Part shown: positions 1 through 5,188 of the stretch, piece after piece
Layout: each line of letters begins with the position of its first letter
How positions within the stretch are numbered: position 1 is the first letter of the stretch
DNA from: an uncultured Oscillospiraceae bacterium
GTDB lineage: Bacteria > Bacillota > Clostridia > Oscillospirales > Oscillospiraceae
Assembly (NCBI GenBank): GCA_944385195.1
Contig: CALWWH010000007.1
Location: forward strand, 1-5,312
DNA length: 5,312 nucleotides
Reading direction: 5' to 3'
Notes under the pieces: model-generated
What the model was told of the DNA's origin: nothing
What the model saw: only the letters and a program-made list of their open reading frames with translations
Database searches by the model: none
Program-made: the position numbers and the translations under genes

Positions 1-10
1 AAGGAAAGCA

Positions 11-125
<115 letters not shown>

Positions 126-127
126 AC

Positions 128-163
128 AAACCGGTACATGGTTTCATGTACCGGTTTTCTTTT
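128..163 (+). terminator. Rho-independent terminator of the 5S rRNA / rRNA operon
   Basis: A perfect 13-bp stem (128-140 with 145-157; inner arms ACCGGTACATG and CATGTACCGGT) closes a GTTT tetraloop. It is followed by a T-rich tail (TTTTCTTTT, 155-163). It starts 2 nt after the 5S 3' end and has every mark of an intrinsic terminator for the plus-strand rRNA transcript. Confidence 0.93.
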
Positions 164-216
164 GCTGTGGCGAAAACCACTGCGGCATGGGCGGCAAGCC
201 CCTGCTGGGAAGGACA

Positions 217-253
217 ACGCAGGCGCTGGAATCCAATTCAGCGCCTGCGTTTT
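217..253. terminator. Hairpin between the convergent 5S and exporter genes, possible bidirectional terminator
   Basis: A perfect 12-bp GC-rich stem, ACGCAGGCGCTG (217-228) with CAGCGCCTGCGT (239-250), closes a 10-nt loop. On the plus strand it ends in TTTT (250-253), so it could be a back-up rRNA terminator. On the minus strand it begins inside the stop codon of the exporter small-subunit gene and is followed only by a weak TTGTCCTT tail. Its position suggests it also ends the minus-strand exporter operon. The hairpin is certain; the direction in which it works is inferred. Confidence 0.65.
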
Positions 254-693
254 GCGTATTTTGCAAACTTAATCCGATAATATATCTGCACCAGGGTTGC
301 TGCGACGATGATCCCTCCGGCGATGGCGCCGGCTTCTTTAAGCACCAGGGCCGCTGCCTTGGAGAAACTGCCGTCATCCCGAACCAGACTGGCGGCGGCG
401 TAGTAGAGATCGCCGCCTGGGAAAATGGGGATCAGCATCGGTACGAGAAAGACGGTCACTGGGGCGCGCAGCTTGCGGGCCAGCAGCTCTGAGAGCAGAG
501 AAGACAACAAAGCTGTGGTGAAAATGCTCAAAAACATGCTCCCTGCCAGGGCATAGAGGGCAAGATAAGCGGCCCATGCAAAGCCGCCGCCCAGGGCGGA
601 GACGATGAGCTTTTTGCCGCGGACATTGAAGACCACGGCAAAGCAGAGGGCGATGACCGAGGCAAAAAGGACTTGATAGATCGCAAGTTTCAC
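238..693 (-). CDS. Threonine/serine exporter family protein, small membrane half (YjjB-like, ThrE C-terminal domain)
   Basis: This 151-residue integral membrane protein matches in length and pattern the C-terminal half of ThrE exporters (ThrE_2 / YjjB type). Hydrophobic segments lie at about residues 4-22, 28-50, 53-70, 79-98 and 120-138. The conserved-looking re-entrant or pore motif P-x(5)-VPMLIPIFPGGDLYY spans residues 78-98, and the tail is strongly basic (KFAKYAKRRR). In known systems the two halves form one transporter: ThrE in Corynebacterium exports threonine and serine, and E. coli YjjPB exports succinate, so the substrate here cannot be read from sequence. The start is GTG at 693-691, overlapping the stop of the upstream half by 4 nt (GTGA). 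A GGGAGGG ribosome binding site sits 8 nt upstream, at 702-708. It is the last gene of the minus-strand operon. Confidence 0.88.
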   Translation of the reverse strand: MKLAIYQVLFASVIALCFAVVFNVRGKKLIVSALGGGFAWAAYLALYALAGSMFLSIFTTALLSSLLSELLARKLRAPVTVFLVPMLIPIFPGGDLYYAAASLVRDDGSFSKAAALVLKEAGAIAGGIIVAATLVQIYYRIKFAKYAKRRR

Positions 694-1469
694 GGCAAGT
701 ACCCTCCCAACAGCATGGGAACCAGCGCCACGCCAATGGCGATGAGCAGTGCCCGGAGGGTGGCATCAGCAAATCCCAGCAGCCCGGTGATGGTATCGCC
801 GTTGATCATGTCCCGCAAGGCGACGGTGAGCGCCATGCCAGAGACCAGGAGCATGATGTTGCCAATGATGACCTTGCCGATGGCAAGGTGAGGAAAAAAG
901 GCGACTAAAATCGTTGCGCACAGACCCACCGTAAGTGCGCAGAGAAAACAGTGCACCAGGGGCTTCAATTGCAGCCGCATGCCCAGGCGATTCATGTTCC
1001 AGAGCACAACGCCGCAGGCGGAGGAGGCCAGGCTTTCCCCAAAAGTTGCACCGAAAAACAGCGACATATTCATCGGGATGATAAAATACAGCAGACACAT
1101 CAGCCAGGCGGGATAGCGTGGGCCACTGCGGATGGCCTCCAATGCGGCAGCGATGTCCTCTACAGGGGCAGGTTCGGCACACAGCCGCCGAGAGAGGGCG
1201 TTGAGCTGCTCCAGACGGTGCAGATCAGTGCGGGTGCGTGTGATACGGCGGGTATGGGTGATGACCCGCCCGTTACAGTCTTCAGCAGAGACAATGATGC
1301 TCAAAAGCGTACTGTAGGCGTTGATCCTGGTATACCCGTAGGCCCTGGCCAGGAGCGTCAGGGAGGTCTCCACGCGGCTGACCTCGCCGCTGACCTCCAG
1401 CATGGCCTCGCCGATGTCGATGATGGCCGCCATCAAGCGGTCGTCCTGCTTATACATGGGATTGGACAC
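690..1469 (-). CDS. Threonine/serine exporter family protein, large half (YjjP-like, ThrE N-terminal/DUF1212 domain)
   Basis: This 259-residue protein has a soluble N-terminal part followed by a membrane part, as in the ThrE/DUF1212 (YjjP) family. The family signature appears as GEAMLEVSGEVSRVE (residues 20-34), then ARAYGY. A second conserved stretch, RDMINGDTITGL, is at 219-230. Membrane segments are visible at about 121-142, 144-160, 172-192, 196-217 and 236-256. It would pair with the following YjjB-like half to make a secondary exporter of amino acids or organic acids; the substrate is not determinable. The start is uncertain. GTG at 1469 overlaps the preceding regulator gene by 20 nt, whereas ATG at 1457 (residue 5, MYKQDD) overlaps it by 8 nt. 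Neither has a visible Shine-Dalgarno sequence, which points to translational coupling with the regulator. Confidence 0.88.
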   Translation of the reverse strand: MSNPMYKQDDRLMAAIIDIGEAMLEVSGEVSRVETSLTLLARAYGYTRINAYSTLLSIIVSAEDCNGRVITHTRRITRTRTDLHRLEQLNALSRRLCAEPAPVEDIAAALEAIRSGPRYPAWLMCLLYFIIPMNMSLFFGATFGESLASSACGVVLWNMNRLGMRLQLKPLVHCFLCALTVGLCATILVAFFPHLAIGKVIIGNIMLLVSGMALTVALRDMINGDTITGLLGFADATLRALLIAIGVALVPMLLGGYLP

Positions 1470-2454
1470 TGCTGCGCAGGGTCAGGCTTGTGCCCACCGC
1501 AATGTGGGTTGGCTGCTGGTCAGGCTGAGCAATGAGTTCAGACAGACGGCGGACTGCGGTGGCGCCCAGAACATCCGTATAGACGTGGACCGTGGTCAGT
1601 GCTGGGACCGTGGTGGCGGTGAGGAAAATGTCGTCAAAGCCGATGAGCGCAATATCTGACCCCACATGCAGCCCAAGATCGCTCATGGCCTGCATAGCGC
1701 CCAGGGCGATGAAGTCCATATCCGCGACATAGGCAGACGCCAGCAGCGGGCTGGCTGCCATATACTCCCGCAGGGCCTGATGGGCCCCGTCGATGGTCGG
1801 GGGCAAGGCGATGACGTCGCTTTCGTTTAAGCTTAGCCCGCTGCGGCGCATGGCGTCATAATACCCTGCGCGGCGCTCCCGGAAGTTGCGGATATCCACA
1901 CTGCTGCGCAGATAGCCGATGTGGCGGTGCCCTTGACTGACCAACAGGTCCACGGCCTGGGACATGCCGCCCATATTGTCGATGCAGACGGTGTTGACAG
2001 GGCTGCCAAAGAAGCTGTTGTCCAGCACGACCAGAGGCTGGGCCCGGTGCAGCAGGGGCGTCAGGTCGTCCTGGTTCATCTCTGTACCCAAGAGGAGGAC
2101 GCCTTCACTGCGGCTATTGGGCACCCGCTCCAGCTCGCCTTGGTTGACGTAAATTAAATTCAACGCGAAGCCCTCGACCGCAGCAGCGCGCTGGATGGCT
2201 TCAATCAAAACGGAAAAAAAGGGCGTGTTGCTGACCAACTGCCCGTGCTTTTTATAGATCGCAAAGGTGAGGCTGCTGTTCTGGGGCTTGATGGGGGCAG
2301 AGGGGCGCTTATAGACATAGCCGCTCTCGTGGATGGCGGCCATGACCCGGTCGCGCGTCTGCTGGGAGATGCCGGGCTTGTTGTTGAGGACCATTGAGAG
2401 CGTCGCCGCGCTGAGCCCAAGCTGCTGGGCCAATTGGCGAAGTGTGACTGCCAT
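1450..2454 (-). CDS. LacI-family transcriptional regulator
   Basis: This 334-residue protein has the standard LacI/GalR layout and length. The N-terminal helix-turn-helix is at residues 4-23 (LRQLAQQLGLSAATLSMVLN), followed by ISQQTRDRVMAAIHESGY. A periplasmic-binding-protein-like effector domain covers about 62-334, with the usual markers DNMGGMSQAVDLL (159-171), GHRHIGYL (175-182), RRAGYYDAM (194-202), ALGAMQAM (250-257) and DIALIGFDD (267-275). The link to the effector domain (about 47-61, YKRPSAPIKPQNSSL) lacks the usual hinge-helix AR-x-L pattern. ATG at 2454 is supported by AAGAGGAG about 8 nt upstream. It is the first gene of the operon and overlaps the ThrE-like gene, so it probably controls export in response to a small ligand and represses its own operon through the repeats at 2482-2509. 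LacI members usually sense sugars or nucleosides; the ligand here is unknown. Confidence 0.93.
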   Translation of the reverse strand: MAVTLRQLAQQLGLSAATLSMVLNNKPGISQQTRDRVMAAIHESGYVYKRPSAPIKPQNSSLTFAIYKKHGQLVSNTPFFSVLIEAIQRAAAVEGFALNLIYVNQGELERVPNSRSEGVLLLGTEMNQDDLTPLLHRAQPLVVLDNSFFGSPVNTVCIDNMGGMSQAVDLLVSQGHRHIGYLRSSVDIRNFRERRAGYYDAMRRSGLSLNESDVIALPPTIDGAHQALREYMAASPLLASAYVADMDFIALGAMQAMSDLGLHVGSDIALIGFDDIFLTATTVPALTTVHVYTDVLGATAVRRLSELIAQPDQQPTHIAVGTSLTLRSSVQSHV

Positions 2455-2481
2455 GGAGCCTGTCTCCTCTTAAATCAGATA

Positions 2482-2509
2482 GTTTATCATATCATTAAAC
2501 AAGATAAAC
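2482..2509. promoter_or_regulatory. Candidate LacI-family operator over the operon promoter
   Basis: A perfect inverted repeat GTTTATC (2482-2488) and GATAAAC (2503-2509) is separated by 14 bp. A further TAAAC lies at 2496-2500, so GTTTA (2482-2486) and this TAAAC form an inner 19-bp inverted pair. The repeats cover the -10 box, the spacer and the edge of the -35 box, where a bound repressor would block RNA polymerase. The repeats are seen; binding by the adjacent regulator is inference. The site lacks the central CG typical of many LacI operators. Confidence 0.5.
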
Positions 2510-2514
2510 GTCAA
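2486..2514 (-). promoter_or_regulatory. Sigma-A type promoter of the regulator-exporter operon
   Basis: Read on the minus strand, a TTGACG -35 box (2514-2509) and a TATGAT -10 box (2491-2486) are separated by exactly 17 bp; each matches consensus at 5 of 6 bases. Transcription would start near 2479, giving a leader of about 25 nt before the ATG at 2454, with the AAGAGGAG site in between. This is the best promoter in the window. No other promoter is apparent inside the operon. Confidence 0.8.
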
Positions 2515-2560
2515 GGGGAGAAGCTGTCGGATGGGGCGTTCATAAATAGTTTCATTTTTC

Positions 2561-2590
2561 GTTACAGATCATTTTCCCGCAGTACATAAT
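2561..2590 (+). promoter_or_regulatory. Possible promoter of the HtrA-like protease gene
   Basis: GTTACA (2561-2566, 4 of 6 to the -35 consensus) and CATAAT (2585-2590, 5 of 6 to the -10 consensus) are 18 bp apart, upstream of the protease gene and facing away from the regulator promoter. A second -10-like TATGAT lies at 2609-2614 but has no good -35. I see no CIRCE element. The assignment is tentative. Confidence 0.35.
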
Positions 2591-2632
2591 AAAGCCAAAA
2601 GGCGGAAGTATGATAAAGCCATCAAAAAAAGA

Positions 2633-2657
2633 CATCCTAAAGAAGGATGAGAAGGAG
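2633..2657 (+). promoter_or_regulatory. Leader hairpin and ribosome binding site of the protease gene
   Basis: CATCCT (2633-2638) and AGGATG (2644-2649) form a 6-bp stem with a 5-nt loop directly before the Shine-Dalgarno AAGGAG (2652-2657), which is 8 nt from the ATG at 2666. The ribosome binding site is well placed and decides the start. Whether the small hairpin affects translation is unknown. Confidence 0.5.
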
Positions 2658-2665
2658 AGATCAAC

Positions 2666-3946
2666 ATGTACGAACATGAAGAATACAACGTTCAGATCGA
2701 AGAGATCAACAAGAAAAAACCCAATCGCGTAGCACTTAAGGTCACAGCTGCGGCGATGGCAGTGGCGCTGGTTGCCGGTGCAGCCGGCGGCGCCGTGGGA
2801 TTCTACATGGGTAGCGGCGATCAGACCGCAGACTCCACCACGCCCACCCTAAACATAACGCAGACCCCGAACGTCCAAGCGACGAGCCTGGACAATGATC
2901 TGGATCTTGCTCCCGCTCACGATGACCTGTTGACCCCGGCGGAAGTTTACGAGCAGAACGTCAACGCCGTCGTCGCCGTCACCACCGAGGGCGTGACCAC
3001 CAACGACTGGGGCCAGCTGTCTCGGTTTGCTTCCAGCGGCTCCGGCTTTATCATCACTGATGATGGGTATATCGTCACCAATCACCATGTCATCGACGAC
3101 GCCACGAACATCAGCGTTATCCTGACCTCCGGCGAAACCCTGGAGGCTGAGCTGGTGGGCAGCGACGAGGAGAACGACGTAGCGCTGCTGAAGGTCGACG
3201 TGGCGGATAAGCTCCCTGTGGTCTCCCTGGGTGACAGTGAGGACCTCCAGGTCGGCGATCAGGTGGTTGCCATCGGCAATCCTCTGGGTGAGCTGACCAA
3301 TACCCTGACCGTGGGCTACGTCAGTGCCCTCGACCGTGAGATCAACACCGACGGCACCCCGATCAATATGCTTCAGACCGACGCGGCCATCAACGCCGGC
3401 AACTCCGGCGGCCCGCTGTTTGATATGTACGGCAACGTCATCGGCATCACCACCGCCAAGTACGCCAGCGATACCATCGAGGGCCTGAACTTCGCCATCC
3501 CGATCAACGACGCGATGTATATCGTCTATGATCTGCTTGAGTACGGTTATGTCACTTCCCGCCCCTATATGGGTGTGTCTGTCGGAGATATGGACTCCGT
3601 CACTGCCTCCTACTACAGCCTGCCTGTGGGCGTCTATGTCGGTGAGGTAGAGGCCGGCGGCGCGGCCGAGAAGGCCGGCATCCAGCAGGGCGACATCATC
3701 ATCGGCCTGGGAGACCGCGAGATCACCTGCTACACCGATTTGAGCGCAGCCTTGAAGAAATATCATGCCGGCGACACTGCCACGATGACCCTCTACCGCG
3801 CCGGCGCAGAGGTTGAGGTGGAGATCACCTTCGATGAGCGGCTGCCCGAGGTAGAAACCGAGGAACCGGCCCAGGAGGAGCAGAGCGTCAACCCCTTTGA
3901 AGGATTTGGCTGGGGCACAGCGCCGAATCCCGGCACCGCCCAGTGA
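2666..3946 (+). CDS. htrA: HtrA/DegP-like membrane-anchored serine protease with one PDZ domain (S1C family)
   Basis: This 426-residue protein is a trypsin-fold quality-control protease that degrades misfolded or damaged proteins outside the membrane. Order of parts: a charged cytoplasmic N-terminus (1-21); one transmembrane anchor (about 22-48, rich in Ala, Gly and Val); a Thr/Asp-rich linker (about 50-90); the protease domain (about 92-290); a PDZ domain (about 298-388, with YMGVSVG and AGIQQGDIIIGLGD); and an acidic tail ending in a Pro/Gly-rich segment (393-426). The catalytic triad is intact by alignment to the family motifs: His141 in VTNHHVID, Asp171 in NDVALLKV and Ser247 in GNSGGP. 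Length and single PDZ are normal for Firmicutes HtrA. It stands alone, divergent from the lacI-type gene and bounded downstream by hairpins. The symbol denotes family-level similarity; orthology to a particular HtrA paralogue is not shown. Confidence 0.95.
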   Translation: MYEHEEYNVQIEEINKKKPNRVALKVTAAAMAVALVAGAAGGAVGFYMGSGDQTADSTTPTLNITQTPNVQATSLDNDLDLAPAHDDLLTPAEVYEQNVNAVVAVTTEGVTTNDWGQLSRFASSGSGFIITDDGYIVTNHHVIDDATNISVILTSGETLEAELVGSDEENDVALLKVDVADKLPVVSLGDSEDLQVGDQVVAIGNPLGELTNTLTVGYVSALDREINTDGTPINMLQTDAAINAGNSGGPLFDMYGNVIGITTAKYASDTIEGLNFAIPINDAMYIVYDLLEYGYVTSRPYMGVSVGDMDSVTASYYSLPVGVYVGEVEAGGAAEKAGIQQGDIIIGLGDREITCYTDLSAALKKYHAGDTATMTLYRAGAEVEVEITFDERLPEVETEEPAQEEQSVNPFEGFGWGTAPNPGTAQ

Positions 3947-3952
3947 CGATTC

Positions 3953-3990
3953 CCCAACCAGCCGCGATTCCCGACGCGGCGGATGGGTTT
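3953..3990 (+). terminator. Possible intrinsic terminator after the protease gene
   Basis: GCCGCG (3961-3966) pairs with CGCGGC (3975-3980) around an 8-nt loop. The flanks extend the stem imperfectly (CCCA..CC with GG..TGGG, one bulge and one mismatch). It begins 7 nt after the TGA and is followed by a short TTT. It is weaker than the next hairpin and probably works together with it. Confidence 0.5.
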
Positions 3991-4023
3991 ATAGATAGAT
4001 TGCGATTTTCCTCCTTTCCACAA

Positions 4024-4062
4024 CACAAAGCCGCCGCAGGGCTTACCTGCGGCGGCTTTGTG
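4024..4062. terminator. Strong hairpin, probable terminator between protease and lipoprotein units
   Basis: A 17-bp perfect stem (4024-4040 with 4046-4062, core GCCGCCGCAGG and CCTGCGGCGGC) closes a 5-nt loop. No long T-run follows on either strand; the only Ts are the CTTTG inside the 3' arm. The size and position argue for termination and insulation of the lipoprotein promoter downstream. The duplicated segment described at 4056 begins inside the 3' arm of this hairpin. Confidence 0.65.
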
Positions 4063-4174
4063 CAATATTCATAATTTTGCCGTCAAATGAATGTAATAAT
4101 ATATAATAGACAAATGAGGCTACACGGTATAAAATGGTAATTAGGGAAGTGGTAATATTCGCTGGCCTGGTAGG
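4056..4174 (+). repeat. Duplicated promoter-leader module, copy 1
   Basis: This segment aligns with 5036-5154 without any gap at a constant offset of 980 bp; by hand count 91 of 119 bases match (about 76%). Identity is patchy: 4091-4114 (AT-rich, including the -35 box), 4124-4143 (including the -10 box) and 4159-4174 (TCGCTGGCCTGGTAGG in the leader) are perfect. The stretches between them, including nine bases in the promoter spacer, have largely diverged. That pattern suggests function has been selected. It precedes the first lipoprotein gene. Confidence 0.9.
4107..4135 (+). promoter_or_regulatory. Promoter of lipoprotein gene 1
   Basis: TAGACA (4107-4112, 5 of 6) and TAAAAT (4130-4135, 5 of 6) are 17 bp apart. 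Both boxes and the spacing, but not the spacer sequence, are kept in the second copy. Transcription would start near 4142, giving a leader of about 68 nt. An overlapping TATAAT at 4102-4107 could be an alternative -10 box, but it has no convincing -35; the AT-rich block upstream may instead act as an UP element. Confidence 0.65.
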
Positions 4175-4209
4175 TACAGCCTGTTCCAGGAGGGGACGGA
4201 GGGAACGGT

Positions 4210-4983
4210 ATGAAAAGAGGGAAAAAAGCCATATGCGCGATGCTTCTTCTGCTCCTGCTGCTCCTGCCCGGCTGCGCGATCCCGCGGGTGTTGACGAAGC
4301 TTCCGGAGGGGGAGTTCGTAGAGTACGTGCGGCTGCGGGACGGGTATCTGCGGTTTGTGAACGGTCTCTATATTGGAAACGGTATGTTTTCCCTCGCCGC
4401 AAGGGTCATCGAGTTGCCCTATGAGGACATCGTGGCGGACCTGGGCTTTGACCCGGTGGAGATGACCCAGATGCTGCCGGAGAAGTACCATATGACGGAG
4501 GAATGCCTGGAAGAGGTCTATGAGGGCACCAACCCGCCCTATAAAATGCCTCTGGGCGGGTATCGCTTCAGCCTCAAGGGGGAACCGTGGGAGTTTGGGA
4601 AATTTGGAAAAATATCCCACTATCCGGAGTTCCGCGTGATTTTCAAGCGGCTCACGGAGGAGGAAAAGAACCGCACGGTCAGATATTTTCCGCTGGGCAC
4701 AGTATTTTCCAATGGAACGCTGCCTTGGGAGGGGTACTATTCGGTCGACCAAGAAAAACGAGCCTTATGGCGCTCAGAGATTGGGGAGCATGAAATCGGC
4801 ATCATCCACAAGAACCATGGCAGCTCATTTGCCCCCGGCTGGCGCTGGGATTTCTTCTACACGGGGTTTTACATGGGGGACCTGGCGGTCTCCATCGAGT
4901 CGAGCTACGACTACTGCACCCAGGCGGAGTTTGTGGAGGTCTTCCTGGCGATCTTCGACTATGTGAGGGAGCTGGAATATTAA
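4210..4983 (+). CDS. Predicted lipoprotein of unknown function (tandem paralogue 1)
   Basis: I do not recognise this 257-residue family. It opens with a lipoprotein signal peptide: basic KRGKK, a hydrophobic core with eight consecutive leucines (12-19) and the lipobox LPGC, so the mature protein should start at lipid-modified Cys22 and sit on the outer face of the membrane. No other membrane segment is seen. The mature part is rich in aromatic and acidic residues (for example RDGYLRFVNGLY at 43-54 and GWRWDFFYTGFYMGD further on), with no catalytic motif that I can name. ATG at 4210 is supported by GGAGGG 6 nt upstream (4198-4203). It lies in its own unit with promoter, leader and downstream hairpin. 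The next gene has a similar N-terminus, including PR-x-(V/I)-LT just after the lipobox, so the two are probably paralogues. Confidence 0.85.
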   Translation: MKRGKKAICAMLLLLLLLLPGCAIPRVLTKLPEGEFVEYVRLRDGYLRFVNGLYIGNGMFSLAARVIELPYEDIVADLGFDPVEMTQMLPEKYHMTEECLEEVYEGTNPPYKMPLGGYRFSLKGEPWEFGKFGKISHYPEFRVIFKRLTEEEKNRTVRYFPLGTVFSNGTLPWEGYYSVDQEKRALWRSEIGEHEIGIIHKNHGSSFAPGWRWDFFYTGFYMGDLAVSIESSYDYCTQAEFVEVFLAIFDYVRELEY

Positions 4984-5019
4984 AACACGCGGGCGATCTG
5001 AGGGGATCGCCCGCGTGTT
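4984..5019. terminator. Strong hairpin after lipoprotein gene 1
   Basis: A perfect 15-bp stem (4984-4998 AACACGCGGGCGATC with 5005-5019) closes a 6-nt loop and starts one base after the stop codon. Like the hairpin at 4024-4062 it lacks a clear T-run afterwards, ending in GTGTTGCC. Its position between one lipoprotein gene and the promoter of the next supports a terminator role. Confidence 0.7.
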
Positions 5020-5035
5020 GCCTATCCCACTGCAA

Positions 5036-5154
5036 CTTTGTGCAGAATTTACAATTTATTCGAACGATTTATGTAATAATATATAATAGACAAACAGCGA
5101 CATACGGTATAAAATGGTAATTAAGGAAAGCGAGAGAATCGCTGGCCTGGTAGG
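5036..5154 (+). repeat. Duplicated promoter-leader module, copy 2
   Basis: This is the gapless partner of 4056-4174 (offset 980 bp, about 76% identity). It keeps the AT-rich block at 5071-5094, the -10 block at 5104-5123 and the leader block TCGCTGGCCTGGTAGG at 5139-5154. It stands upstream of the second lipoprotein gene. Similarity fades after the leader block, and the distance to the ATG differs by only one base between copies. Confidence 0.9.
5087..5115 (+). promoter_or_regulatory. Promoter of lipoprotein gene 2
   Basis: TAGACA (5087-5092) and TAAAAT (5110-5115) with a 17-bp spacer are the same boxes as in copy 1, with a different spacer sequence. Transcription would start near 5122, a leader of about 67 nt. 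As in copy 1, TATAAT (5082-5087) lies just upstream as an alternative -10. Confidence 0.65.
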
Positions 5155-5188
5155 ATAAGCCCTGTGATACCAATAAGGAGGTGCTGGC

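Noticed and set aside
951..1535. Plus-strand open frame of 194 codons opposite the ThrE-like gene
   Set aside because: It lies antisense to a well-supported membrane protein gene and shows no domain or ribosome binding site.
2849..3766. Long 305-codon minus-strand open frame opposite the protease gene
   Set aside because: It is a mirror of the GC-rich, strongly supported HtrA coding frame. Its product is a low-complexity run of Asp, Gly, Val and His with no recognisable domain.
4102..4107. Perfect TATAAT as the main -10 box of the lipoprotein promoter
   Set aside because: No acceptable -35 box lies 16-18 bp upstream in either copy, whereas TAGACA/TAAAAT with 17-bp spacing is kept in both. 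TATAAT is kept only as a possible alternative.
4136..4209. Possible riboswitch or T-box in the lipoprotein leader
   Set aside because: The leader is only about 70 nt, lacks T-box, SAM, TPP or other recognisable consensus motifs, and has no terminator/antiterminator pair.
4043..4402. Minus-strand reading frame that shares a peptide stretch (SLITILYR...FVYYILLH) with another at 5056-5307
   Set aside because: The similarity is the antisense translation of the duplicated promoter-leader module. The frames cross the promoters and gene starts of the lipoprotein units and have no ribosome binding site of their own, so they are not believed to be genes.
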